From NCBI GenBank assembly GCA_038501625.1, contig JAZAYU010000034.1, positions 3,747,102-3,811,101 of the forward strand: a DNA stretch of 64,000 bases, read 5' to 3'. The stretch is from Corbicula japonica. Lineage: Eukaryota > Mollusca > Bivalvia > Venerida > Cyrenidae. The notes beneath the pieces are model-generated. The model did no database searches and was not told the origin of the DNA. It worked only from the letters and a program-made list of their open reading frames with translations. Both the position numbers and the translations under genes were made by a program. This document shows, in pieces, positions 51,034 to 61,499 of the stretch. The stretch's first letter is position 1; the number at the start of each line of letters is the position of its first letter.

Positions 51034-52803
51034 ATGGCAGAAGGTGGAGAGAATTATGGGACAGAATTGGAACAGACATCGCTGAATGACAGCGACGGGG
51101 AGAACTCGTTCTATGATGCCAGTGAAGCAATCACTGATATCGATACTGATGAAGCAATCTGCAAGAAAATTACATATTCAAAGTCCCGCAAATCTGATGG
51201 CAGAGATGTGACCGGTTCGGATTTTGAAGGCTATTCTGAACTAAACATTCAGCATCCTCGGAGTTTATCAAGATCCGATTCTTGCATTGATTTGTGTCCG
51301 ATTCACGATGGAAAAAAGATCAGATACTTGTGTTCGACATGCGATAAATTGGTCTGCTCTGCATGCTTGAACTTAGTGCATAAAGACTGTAAGGTAGACT
51401 ACATATCAAATCTGGTTTCAGAAGCGGAATTTAAACTTGATGTTAAATGCGCAAACTTCCTAGAAACCATTCAGAGCACAGAAAACAGAATGAAAATCAA
51501 CTTGGCTAGAACCGAAGCAAATCTTACAGCCGTAAAATTCCTGAAAGAAAATGCCATGTCAGATATCAGAAAAACTCGGGAGGAAATTAATTTACTGTGT
51601 GACCGCTTAGAAAATGATTTTCGGAGAGACATAGAAGACCTGGAAGGTAAAGAAACAGACAAGTTATATACAATATTCGAACGCCAAAATCAACTAGCAA
51701 AGGAACTGAAAGCAATAAAGGGCGAATATCATCAACGAGTGAAGGATGGACATAAGTCGAGCATATACACGAACATTCACATGGCAGCTACTGATGTTGG
51801 CAGATTTAACGAGGAGCTTGATCAGCTAGACACCGGTAATGTTGTTACGAAATATGTATACGACTCTTCAGATACAGTTAAGAATTTCATAGCTAATGTC
51901 AAACATCTTGGAACTATCAAAAAACTCGATTCAGCAAAAACTCACACAATAATACAGAAAACGCAGATTCAAGTAAAACAAGGCGATGATCAGAAAAGTT
52001 GTAAGATATCAGGCTTAGCAGTGCTCAGATGTGGGGACCTTGTAGCTGTAGACTGCACGAACAATGCTGTTAAAATAATAGATGCGGATACATATGAAAC
52101 AGTCGCCGTTACTAGATTTCCTGTTGAACCACTGGATGTTGCCGTCGTCGACGACATGAATGTATTAAAGAATCCTAATCCTGCGAACGCCGCTGATAAT
52201 GGATCTGAATTCAGTGAACCACTTGCAATAACACTACCAAAGGAGAACAAAATAGTACTTGTAAATGTGGCATTAAGAAAAGGAATACAGCAGTTTTCAA
52301 TAGGAGAATCAATCCCCGTAAACGGACCATGTCGCAGTGTTGCTTGTTATAAAGGGCAGTTGTTCGTTACTTTTCCAAGTAAGGGGAAAATAGAAATTAT
52401 CGACTTGAAGGGCAACATGCTCACGAGAATAACAAATGAAACGATAGGTAGGACGTTGTTTGAACCACAGTTTATAGCTGTCGGAGTTATGCAAGGTCTA
52501 ATCTATGTTACCGACAGAGCCAGCCATGCAGTGCTTTGCATGAGTTCAACTGGTGTTATTTTAAACTCATTCAAAGATCATGACCTTTTAGAGCCTCGGG
52601 GAATCTGTACCGATATTTCGGGGTCCATATTTGTCTGTAGTTTGTCGGGAGGTACGATTTTTCATTTGAAGGAGGACTGTAGTTTTGTTTTCAAGGATGA
52701 AGGGTGTTCTTACCCGCACAGCATTGCTTATTGTAGGCACAGAAACGTTTTGTATTGCGGACGGTTTGCAGACAATTGCATTACAGCTTACCAACTGAAA
52801 TAG
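51034..52803 (+). CDS. RING-less B-box/coiled-coil protein with beta-propeller-like C-terminus (TRIM-like), intronless
   Basis: 589 residues in one exon. A disordered acidic N-terminus (1-85) replaces the RING of classic TRIM proteins. A B-box-2 zinc finger covers residues 88-119: C88, H91, C100, C103, C108, C111, H116 and C119; the last ligand is Cys where most B-boxes have His. Residues about 130-245 are strongly helical (LARTEANL, MSDIRKTREEINLLCDRLEN), a coiled coil as in TRIMs. The rest (about 318-589) shows repeating beta-strand units (GLAVLRCGDLVAVDCTNN, RSVACYKGQLFVTFPSKGKI, GLIYVTDRASHAVLCMS, PRGICTDISGSIFVCSLSGG), like NHL/six-bladed propellers. Such RING-less genes are numerous in bivalves; roles in ubiquitin pathways or innate defence are inferred for the family, not shown here. 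The ATG is the first in frame. Confidence 0.9.
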   Translation: MAEGGENYGTELEQTSLNDSDGENSFYDASEAITDIDTDEAICKKITYSKSRKSDGRDVTGSDFEGYSELNIQHPRSLSRSDSCIDLCPIHDGKKIRYLCSTCDKLVCSACLNLVHKDCKVDYISNLVSEAEFKLDVKCANFLETIQSTENRMKINLARTEANLTAVKFLKENAMSDIRKTREEINLLCDRLENDFRRDIEDLEGKETDKLYTIFERQNQLAKELKAIKGEYHQRVKDGHKSSIYTNIHMAATDVGRFNEELDQLDTGNVVTKYVYDSSDTVKNFIANVKHLGTIKKLDSAKTHTIIQKTQIQVKQGDDQKSCKISGLAVLRCGDLVAVDCTNNAVKIIDADTYETVAVTRFPVEPLDVAVVDDMNVLKNPNPANAADNGSEFSEPLAITLPKENKIVLVNVALRKGIQQFSIGESIPVNGPCRSVACYKGQLFVTFPSKGKIEIIDLKGNMLTRITNETIGRTLFEPQFIAVGVMQGLIYVTDRASHAVLCMSSTGVILNSFKDHDLLEPRGICTDISGSIFVCSLSGGTIFHLKEDCSFVFKDEGCSYPHSIAYCRHRNVLYCGRFADNCITAYQLK

Positions 52804-52843
52804 ATGGTTTCAGTCACGGGTTATCGTTACTTAATTTCAAATC

Positions 52844-52849
52844 AATAAA
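52844..52849 (+). terminator. Poly(A) signal of the B-box gene
   Basis: AATAAA 41 bases after the stop codon, implying a very short 3' UTR. Confidence 0.6.
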
Positions 52850-53282
52850 TTATGTACCATGGTGTCCAGTATAAGTGGTATATGTGTAATTTACTGTGTA
52901 TGTTTGTTTTGGCTCATCGCTTCTCACACACTTCATCGCACAACCGATCTGTACCTATTAGATGGATTCAAATAATTTTTTCAAATATTTATACATGTGG
53001 TGTTAATCTGAATGTGAAAAGCTTGTTACCTAGGAGAAGACTATCATTGTGAGGGTTATTATTTCCGCATTTGATAACATACACCCCCGGTATATGGTTA
53101 TATAAATCACAAAAAAGTAATTTAATTCCTGACCACCTAAAATCAAATAAACATCTTTAGTAAATGTATGCACTATATTGTTATCTTATACGTCAATGGC
53201 GTCATGTGCCCACATTCCTGATGTGCCAACTGGAATTCAGTTACACAATTATCCAGCAGTGCATCTAATCTCACCGAAGTCA

Positions 53283-53429
53283 GGGCTGAAGGTTATAAAG
53301 CTGAAATTGGAAACCAGTCTCAAATCTCAAGCATCTGATTGGCTGCAATGACGACCAGTCACCATTTCAGCCAATCAGATGCTTGAGATTTGAGACTGGT
53401 TTCCAATGACAGTTTTATAACCTTCAGCC
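53283..53429. repeat. Fold-back element with candidate 13-bp target duplication
   Basis: Intact 'ggttat' subtype bounded by cagggctgaagg and ccttcagccctg. The flanks read atctcaccgaagt on the left and atctcactgaagt on the right, which differ at one base. Confidence 0.9.
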
Positions 53430-54680
53430 CTGATCTCACTGAAGTCGATCTTAGAGTTAATGTTTTGGCTAGTTTTTCTTCCAAATGAATTTTAAAAAAA
53501 ACAACAGTTCGGTGGTTACTTTTCAAAAACTACCAAAATTTGAAAACTACTTGTTCTTTCAAACTTGGTGGTAAATGGATAAAATCTGGTCTAGAAAATC
53601 CCTTTTTCCGAATATTGCAAAGTTGGGCAAAACCCCTCTTAATCATTTTCATTGAAGTTACTACTTTTTCTAGAATCTCTGACATGAAAAATGAAGTATA
53701 CATTTTTATTCTATTTTCAAGAGTAAATCCAAATTATTATACTGTTAGATGACAAAAAATTAGGGTTTGCGATAGACCAGCCTACAAACGGAAAATTGTT
53801 AAAGATGGACAAGAAATAATTCTGCTTTACAAACAAAAAGATAAAACTCCTGCTTGGTGTTTGGTATGTACATGGAATATATCAAAACATCAAAAATAAA
53901 ATCATATTTTTGTACCTGTCGGATTTATAGCCGATATAATGTACTTTTTCATGAGAATCTTAGAAAGTAATTAATGTCCTGAAGAAAAAGAACATGGAAT
54001 GAAAACCTAAAATGTCATTTTCCTGCAAAATTCTGAATTTCATGAATCCATATCAGCATTTTTACGCTTCAATTTATAGTAAACAATGTCGCATCCGTTA
54101 CGAAAAGTAATAATACACGCAACAAAATGATATCAGAACCCGATCAAATTTTTCAAGACGGTATTAAGTAGCGTGAATATATTAATGCTACTTAGTTTGG
54201 ATATATATTAACAGTCTTTTTGTTTTGTGTCCAGGATAGATGCGCATGCTTAATATAGCGCATGCGCAATGTGAAGTAACGCCAATGTGGGTCGCCACAA
54301 GAACTAAATAATTTGATCACAGGAATCTAAAACTCTTCATCGTTAACTTCATGATTTAAAAGAAGTTGCATACAGATTTGTGTTTAACAAAATAATTTTA
54401 TCATTACGAAGTATGAAACATAAATGAATTAGCATGTCCCGTACTGCGGAAAAAAGTAGGTCATCAGACATTGCAGCGTGTTGTAGAAAACGAGTGAACA
54501 CTGTAAGCGACTGCTGACCTTCTTGTGATAATCAAAAGTTAGTTATTCGATCCGCATTTATTCCTACTGAGAAGAAGCACAGTTGCCCATGTATCTTTCC
54601 GTTCCATTGATTCGTTGTTTTAAATTGTTATCTTAGGATACTGAGAAATCGATACCGGATGTTTATACAATTTGAAAAGG

Positions 54681-54947
54681 GGTAACACTAAATACCGAAA
54701 TACACTTTTTACCGAAAAATACCGAAATACACTTTTGAATACCGAAATACACGTAATAATTGGTAATTAAAACAACGAATTTAAATAAATCTTGGGCATT
54801 TATTTCATATATACTAATATTATAACATATTATCTTATTTAAACAACAAATAATGCTTTAATTACCATTTATTAAGTGTATTTCGGTAATCAAAGTCTAT
54901 TTCGGTATTTTTCGGTAAAATAGTGTATTTCGGTATTCAGTACTACC
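54681..54947. mobile_element. 267-bp MITE built from TACCGAAATACAC repeats
   Basis: Inverted ends ggtaacactaaataccgaaa / its diverged mirror tttcggtattcagtactacc, continuing through ttaccgaaaaataccgaa. The ataccgaaatacac motif occurs three times on the left and twice in inverse on the right. Another ttcggtattgaatgac lies just outside at 55003. Confidence 0.85.
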
Positions 54948-56096
54948 GATTTGAAATAACTAATACTAAACTCTGTGACTAAATGGTGGATTTAAGATTA
55001 ATTTCGGTATTGAATGACTGGTATTCAGTTTGGAAGAATTGATTAAGTGAACATCTTTTTGTAGACCAAGATTATATTGAAATATGGAAATTAATCAAGA
55101 CTCACTGCTGAAAATAAAGTGTTGACAAATAGCTGTTTTTTACGTTTTTATATGGACAGTGTTGGCTGTTGCTGTGCATATAGGAACATATAAGATAGCA
55201 AGTGCATTTTGTTGTCTGGCCTACAAATAAAATGAAGAAGCAACGCAACCTCTTCTGAGAGAGGAGTCACTGCTAGTTGAAGCTTACTTTTAGACCAAAT
55301 GGTCACTTACATTTATTTCACAGAGAAAATTATATTATATAATTCACTGGAAAACATAAAATAAATAGTGGTCGATATCTCATATAATTTGATAGTATTA
55401 GTTTGTAATGTGTTCAAGGATTCTGCATGTAAAATAAGTCTTGATTTATTCACGCATGTTTTATCATGAATTTTGCCCGAGAAGTATTTATCGTATTAAA
55501 TTTAATATATTTTGCAATAGATAGTGTTTTCTGACAAGATGCCTTTAAATGTTTTCCAAACAAGTCGCTTTTAAAATATGTGGTAACTTTATAGTTTCTT
55601 TTGAATTATATAGGTCCCAAAACATCTTTCATAATACATGTATCTGTAGTTTTATAAAAAGTTTCAAGCTGTTTTTGTATGAGTTTTTATGTGGCCTGAT
55701 CTCTGAGTCTCTTAAAATGATGCAACGTTAAAGAATGCAGGATGTACTCATCTTGTAGTGTTTTTATAATGCATTTTTTAACTCACCAGTGTTTAGATTT
55801 CTGTCACGTTATTATGTAAATATTACAAACTCAATCAGATTTAAGCTTTATTTCAGTTGTTCTTTTTAACAGTATTGAAATAAGTAAAGTTATGGAATGA
55901 AAGGAATTGATAAGCAGCAGATAACTTCCAGGCTTTAAATTTTTCACATTACCGCCTTTTGAATATGCAAAATTGATACAAAGGTTAATTGTGTTGCTTT
56001 TATTCGCTTCAAGTACTAACTATATTGTGGATTGTGATCGGAATGAGATGCTCGGAGTGTGTTCAATAAATAAAAAATGCCTTAGTTGGATGCATT

Positions 56097-56098
<2 letters not shown>

Positions 56099-56129
<31 letters not shown>
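56099..56129. repeat. (ATT)n microsatellite
   Basis: Ten uninterrupted ATT units. Confidence 0.95.
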
Positions 56130-56902
56130 TTTTTTCTTAAAATTTTTCAAAATATTGTGTATTGCATATTTTACATAAAAATATGAAATCTCTCTGTGAA
56201 TAAAGAATTATTTTTTAAATTATTTTAACAGAAATTAACACAGTTTCATGTTTTTGTCATGAGCTATTCAGCAAGAAATTTCAGAAAATATGTCTTAAAA
56301 AGATTACCCCATCATGCAAAAAAAAAAGGTTCCAAAGTGAAGTTCACGGTCTCCTGTACTAGAGGAAGCCTGAATGTCTTCAAGATATAATATCGCTTTC
56401 ATCAATTATATGGTAAAATTAATATATACCGTTGTTTTTAAATTATATATTTTGTAAACAAATTTATTACATAAGAAATGGGGAAAAGGTTGTATTCTAA
56501 ATGGTCATTGAAAAAAATGAATGAATGGTTCAGTTTTCTCTGACCAATAGACCGTCTGTAAAACAGCAAGTTACTGTTTTACTTTTTCTTGTTTATATAT
56601 TGATTACATCAGTAATGCGCTTAAAGAGCATTTTTCACTAGTTAATCTAACATTACTATAATAAAGTATCCATGTATCTAGAAATACAGCTTCCCGTAGA
56701 TTTGAGCATGTGATATCTCGAAATACCTGCGGTCAAATAGTAATTAAAGTAAAACTACAATCTTGCTTAGACATGTCAGGAAGAATGGTATTGCAGAACT
56801 GTTGTATTGTTCGCTTCAGATACGCGCGTGCTTTTTCTGCAGACGATAAATAATAAAAGCACTCTTTCATGTAAATTGAGCATTAAAACTTAAATACAAT
56901 CC

Positions 56903-57340
56903 CAGGATACTGTATTTCTTTAATTTTATTTGGCTGGCAGTGGATATTAATGTCTGTGCCCAAGGTTATAAAACTGACCAGTCGCCATTTCAGCCAATCA
57001 GATGCTTGAGATTTGAGACTGGTTTCCAATCTCAGCTTTATAACCTTGGGCACAAGACGCTGAAAACAATATCGCGTATGGAGGAAATTATTTTTGGCAC
57101 CCTATATAAAAATACTCAATGAGATAGGTATGTCAAATATATAGGATGACCAAAACACAAATGTAATCAAGGAATAAAAAAAACGCAGGGTAAACTTAAA
57201 AAATGATTCTTGTTTTCCCCATTTTACGCCTTCCATGGAAGACATCGTTACACAATCCCATTACGCGACTTCCGATTCAGTATCACGTGCAATGTCACCC
57301 AGTCCACTGCCAGCCAAATAAAATTAAAGATAGTATCCTG
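56903..57340. mobile_element. Inverted-repeat element carrying a fold-back copy
   Basis: Arms caggatactgtatttctt plus taattttatttggctggcag at 56903-56940 and the mirrored ctgccagccaaataaaatta at about 57303-57340, roughly 40 bases with few mismatches. The interior holds the deleted fold-back copy at 56956-57053 and an aaaacgcagggtaaac end. Confidence 0.7.
56956..57053. repeat. Fold-back element, internal deletion
   Basis: Tips gtgcccaaggttataaaact and ccttgggcac are intact but most of the left arm is missing. It lies inside another inverted-repeat element (56903-57340). Confidence 0.85.
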
Positions 57341-57355
57341 AGGTTGTATATAAAT

Positions 57356-57742
57356 AAAAATAGTTAGACCTAAAAAATCCCTAAAATTCTATTTGCAATT
57401 TATCACAAAAAGAAGCAACGCTTAACATCAATTTAAATGTCTTCATACGTAATGAGTTACTGAAAACAATATCTAAGGTCCTTAGGTCTAACAAATGTAT
57501 ACAAGGTGGTGGGGGTTATTTATAAAAATGTGTTTGGCCTTCAATTTTCTGGTCGCGAAAATGTATGACCAAAAAAATGTTGATATCTCTCTTCATAATT
57601 GAAAGTTCTTTTCAAGGACCGTAGATAATGTTGTCAGTATCATTTCACTCTTATTGGCATTTGAATTGATGTTTTGTGTTGCTTCATATTTGTGATAAAT
57701 TGCAAATAGAATTTTGGGGATTTTCAGGGTCTAAATATTTTT
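57356..57742. mobile_element. 387-bp MITE
   Basis: About 65-base imperfect inverted ends: aaaatagttagacctaaaaa, then aattctatttgcaatttatc and aagcaac on the left, mirrored by gttgcttc, gataaattgcaaatagaatt and ggtctaaatattttt on the right. Confidence 0.8.
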
Positions 57743-58384
57743 CTTTAGGTACTGTTCTAACTTTTCTTAACATATGTAAAATAACCATACACTTATAGCA
57801 TTCATTTGTGCAAAGTTCGATGGAACTGCATGGTGCCGTTTGATAGATTTTGATATTTTTCTTTTATTTCTCTGACAGAGGGTATGGGGCGGTAGCCCCC
57901 ATTTAAACTCACTTTGAATGAAATTGTTTGACACATGGCTTACTTGAATTTTCTCTTGAATGGTCATTACTTAAATGTAGGGGTCCGCTAAACCTTTCCT
58001 CAGATTCCTGATAAAAATCAACGTTCAGTAAGGTGAGGTAACGGTTGTTCACATAGAATAGGTTGGTAGGTACATGGTAGAATTTCGACCCATTCATCGC
58101 AATATTTTTAGGAAACAATTTGAAATACAATTGGATGCATCAATAGACAATAATCACGATACTGCTACACGAAAGAACATGACAAAGTATGGAATTTGGA
58201 TTTATTTAATTAAAAAATAAAAAGAATTAAAAGCGGGACCATGAATGAAATAGGGGTAATGCTTTAATTAACCGCCAACTATTGGCTAAAATATCTTACC
58301 TTTCCGATAACTTTCTTTTCTTTTCAAATCACAATCCATTTCTTATAAATTTACCTGTTGTGTTTACATTCTGTCAGTCTTCTA

Positions 58385-58411
58385 TGACGTCATGTTTAAC
58401 ATATGACGTCA
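58385..58411. promoter_or_regulatory. Paired CRE palindromes
   Basis: Two perfect TGACGTCA sites (58385-58392 and 58404-58411), 19 bp apart. CREB/ATF factors bind this palindrome. No gene start is recognised nearby, so a regulatory role is speculative. Confidence 0.35.
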
Positions 58412-59419
58412 TCAATTAAAAATATATAGCTCTATCACTTGTCCGACAAATGGGCACACTAATCAGGATCGATCATGAAAATGAAGAATTTGCTTTCATG
58501 CATTTATGGTGCGTACTGTAGAAAACAGAAAAAAAGAAACGCATATTGAAGTCGTTTTCTGTATCTTCAGAAGATAATTCCTGGCATCCTTGTGATAGGG
58601 AGTTGACTGTCTTGACTGTCTTGGATTTAGCCATGCTCGTCTCAGCAGTAGGCCCCTAATGAATAACGACGGCTGCACTATATTTATTGCCAGCTAAATG
58701 GTGATCATGCATCTAAGACAGGCTACATTATTTCTAGACAACTTACGAAATAAAGAATATGATTATTTTATTCAGTTAATCCAGATATTCCTGTGTACGA
58801 CAGCATTGTCCCAATAAAGTGAAATATGCATATATGGAATTGCCACATCAAGACAACACAGGCACCCACGCAGCAGTCAAAGAGTACAAATGAAAGGAGA
58901 CCATGGGTTTATTAAATAATCAATTGCAAATGAGACACCGCAAACAACTTGTAAAAATGAGAACCTGAGGGGTTACCGCCTTGAAATGGTCATTGGCAAA
59001 ACAATTTTTAAAATGGGTCTTTAAACCAGGATCTAAGGTGCACCAAAAATCCCGGATTAATATTGTTTGATATATCACTTACAAATAAAATAAATAAAAT
59101 CGGAGACAAAGTTCCTATTGTTTTACCACCAAAGTTCCAGATTGAACACAATGGAACAATTATGTAATTTTTTTAACTTTCACCGTTACTAATCATTTTA
59201 ATTCAAAACATATTTTTCCTGAATTACTTTTAAATTTTTTTTGCAAGATTAGAAGTAACGGTTATTTTTAAAGAAATATATAACATTTTTAAAGGGAATT
59301 ATGCAGTGAGCGTGAGTGGAGACTTCTTTATTTGCTTGTTTGATTTTTATTACTACATGTTTATGCTTGGATTCTTTCGGCGACGTCCTCTTGTAGGCTA
59401 CTCATTTGTGTCAACAAAG

Positions 59420-59545
59420 GTTTTATCGCTTTGGGACCAGTGTTAATCTAGGCCAGCCGGTACATTTGTGTAGATATAATCATTATCTACACTGTTCACT
59501 GTTTTACTATTAAGTTATTTCTGATCAAGAAGCGAACAGTGTAGA
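59420..59545. repeat. Dyad element remnant
   Basis: gaccagtgttaatctaggcc, then actgttcactgtttta and ttatttctgatcaagaagcg; the only clear copy right of 30 kb. Confidence 0.55.
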
Positions 59546-60029
59546 TTTATATTGAAATTACATGAAGCGATGATCTGATGAAGAACGTTTGCATATTGTT
59601 GCACTTCGTAGACAAAAGCTATAAAATAATAAATTAATTGTGATCTTTTTCTTGGAAGCATGCACGGTTTGTGTGTGTTAAATAATTGCCATCTATGATA
59701 ATCCATCGTCACACATTTGAACTAAACAGATGATTATGTTCAACTGAAGTAAAATATTATTAGATTATATCAAATGAATGACTGTATGAATTCCGTAAGA
59801 ACAGATTTTGTAATGATTACAACCGTACATACAATATGCATTTCAAAGTCCCATATTCCGCATTTTTTGTGCCGTGTGGCGACTATGTTATAATATTACA
59901 GCCTGCATAACTTTGGATATTGTTCAATCACCCCTCTCCCGCGTTATCACGTTTTCTTTGGCGTTATCTGTGATGCACAGGGTTATATTCTCAGATTCCC
60001 TTTCAAAATTATTCTGTTTAGTTCCAAAC

Positions 60030-60262
60030 GCCGCTGATCATGGAACGGTATTCTTCTGGAAATATCCGATTGACAATTCCATGATCACTGTCATATACAC
60101 ACCATTTGAGATGAATAGACATTGGTACTGTTTACTTGTGTAAATATCTAGTTGTGTTCAACCCATGGCTAGTCTGCGTGGGCAGTACTTGCATTTCATT
60201 ACTGCTCATGAACACGCTCAATCAAAGCGAATATACAATGTACCGTATTTGTCGTGTAAGAT
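60030..60262 (+). repeat. Dispersed repeat, same family as 18.3 kb
   Basis: gatcatggaacggtattctt, ttccatgatcactgtcatat, gtgttcaacccatggctagt, gcatttcattactgctcatg and tatttgtcgtgt align in order with the 18.3-kb copy. Confidence 0.7.
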
Positions 60263-60592
60263 GGCGTTCACCTATAACAAATATCATTTGCTTTGATGCA
60301 ACAAAAATACTACCGTCACGAGTTACAGATGTTGCTTGTATGGACATCTGTTGACACAGTGCTCATCTAAAGAGATTGCATATGATTTGGTAGACATGAT
60401 TATTAATTTCGACAAACAGCAGACGTCAAACGCTAAAAAAGCAGGAGTAATATCATCAAGAACTAAAGTTGCAATGGCTAGAAGTCGTTTGATATACAGT
60501 ATATGTCTTTAAAATTTTTACTATTTAAATTTTATAGTAATTTCATACTATTTAATATATTATTAATAAATACTTCATAATCTTTGTTAGGA

Positions 60593-60663
60593 ATCGAACC
60601 AATGACCCCAGGTCCGTTAACTTGTTAACTTGCGGTTTAACCGACTGAGCTATTGCGGGTCCC
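60593..60663 (-). repeat. tRNA-like sequence (SINE head or degenerate tRNA)
   Basis: The complement reads gggacccgcaatagctcagt with A box, then ggttcgattcc B box. The anticodon arm is AT-rich and repeated (agttaacaagttaac), and acceptor ends do not pair. Probably not functional. Confidence 0.5.
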
Positions 60664-60935
60664 TACTTTGTAAGCATTATTTACCCAATATAGCCTAGAT
60701 GAATTACATAAATTATTTGAATTAAGTCCCTTTAATCGGAAAAATACAGAATCTGCAGCACTTTAGGTAAATTAACATCATCATCATATCGTTTCTAATT
60801 TTTTCCCATTAATTAATTTATTTGGAAATTGTGTCTGTCGATTACCAAGAAGTAATAAGATAATTGAATTCAAACCAATTGAAATGTCTTAAGAGTTGAA
60901 TATAAGATAGCATTGTAAATTCGTTGCGGTACTGA

Positions 60936-61205
60936 GAGCGGATCATTAGCTCAGTGGTTAGCGCGTCTGCCTCTAAGTCCAGGGATCGCTGGTTCGATCC
61001 CCCGCTACTCCAACTAAAATAACTAATATAATCGTTCGGATGGGACTTAAAACCGAGGTCCAGTGTAGTGGTGCTATACACCGGGCACTTAAAAGAACCA
61101 GGGACGATTCTGGGATTGGAGAGTCCTCTGTATCTTGCACTATCCTCCAAAACACCTAAACTGATTAACACTCTTCTGGAGGCGTCGCTCATACGGGCAA
61201 ACGGT
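60936..61205 (+). repeat. tRNA-headed SINE
   Basis: tRNA-related head with A box ttagctcagtggttagcg and B box ggttcgatcc (60991-61000), followed by a core with gttcggatgggacttaaaac and cgaggtcc, as I recall from metazoan SINEs with a shared central domain. It ends near gaggcgtcgctcatacggg. Acceptor-stem ends do not pair, arguing against a working tRNA. Confidence 0.65.
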
Positions 61206-61256
61206 AGCGACTATAAATAAATGGAAAAAGTTGCGGGTTTCGAAACCTGCCCCTGT

Positions 61257-61475
61257 TTGGGGGGGGGGGGGGGGGAGGGGAAGAAGTAAGAGGGTGTGAT
61301 TGATGAAGATGGTGTAGAGGGGGAAGAGGATGGGGACGGGGAAGAGTATGGGGAGGGGGAAGAGTATGGGGAGGCGAGCGAGGATGGGGAGGCGAGCGAG
61401 GATGGGGAGGCGAGCGGGAAGATGGTGTGGAGGGGAGAAAGAAGAGGGTGGGGTTGGGGAAGAGGATCATCAGCT
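61257..61475. repeat. Poly-G and purine minisatellite
   Basis: About sixteen G, then purine-rich units gaggatggggaggcgagc repeated three to four times in 61370-61420. Open frames on both strands are repeat artefacts. Confidence 0.9.
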
Positions 61476-61499
61476 CATCATTAGTACAACTGTACTATC

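Larger units (their letters stand above)
52850..59873. other. Gene-poor region with inverted-repeat elements
   Basis: Contains one intact fold-back (53.28 kb), a CGAAATACAC MITE (54.68 kb), an (ATT)n run (56.10 kb), a compound inverted repeat (56.90-57.34 kb), a further MITE (57.36-57.74 kb), a pair of CRE-like palindromes (58.39 kb) and a dyad remnant (59.42 kb). Open frames are short and featureless. Confidence 0.5.

Noticed and set aside
60936..61015. Functional tRNA gene
   Set aside because: A and B boxes are present, but the acceptor and anticodon stems do not pair and a SINE core follows directly.
61189..61470. Pro/Ser/His-rich and Gly/Glu-rich frames on both strands
   Set aside because: Product of the purine minisatellite.
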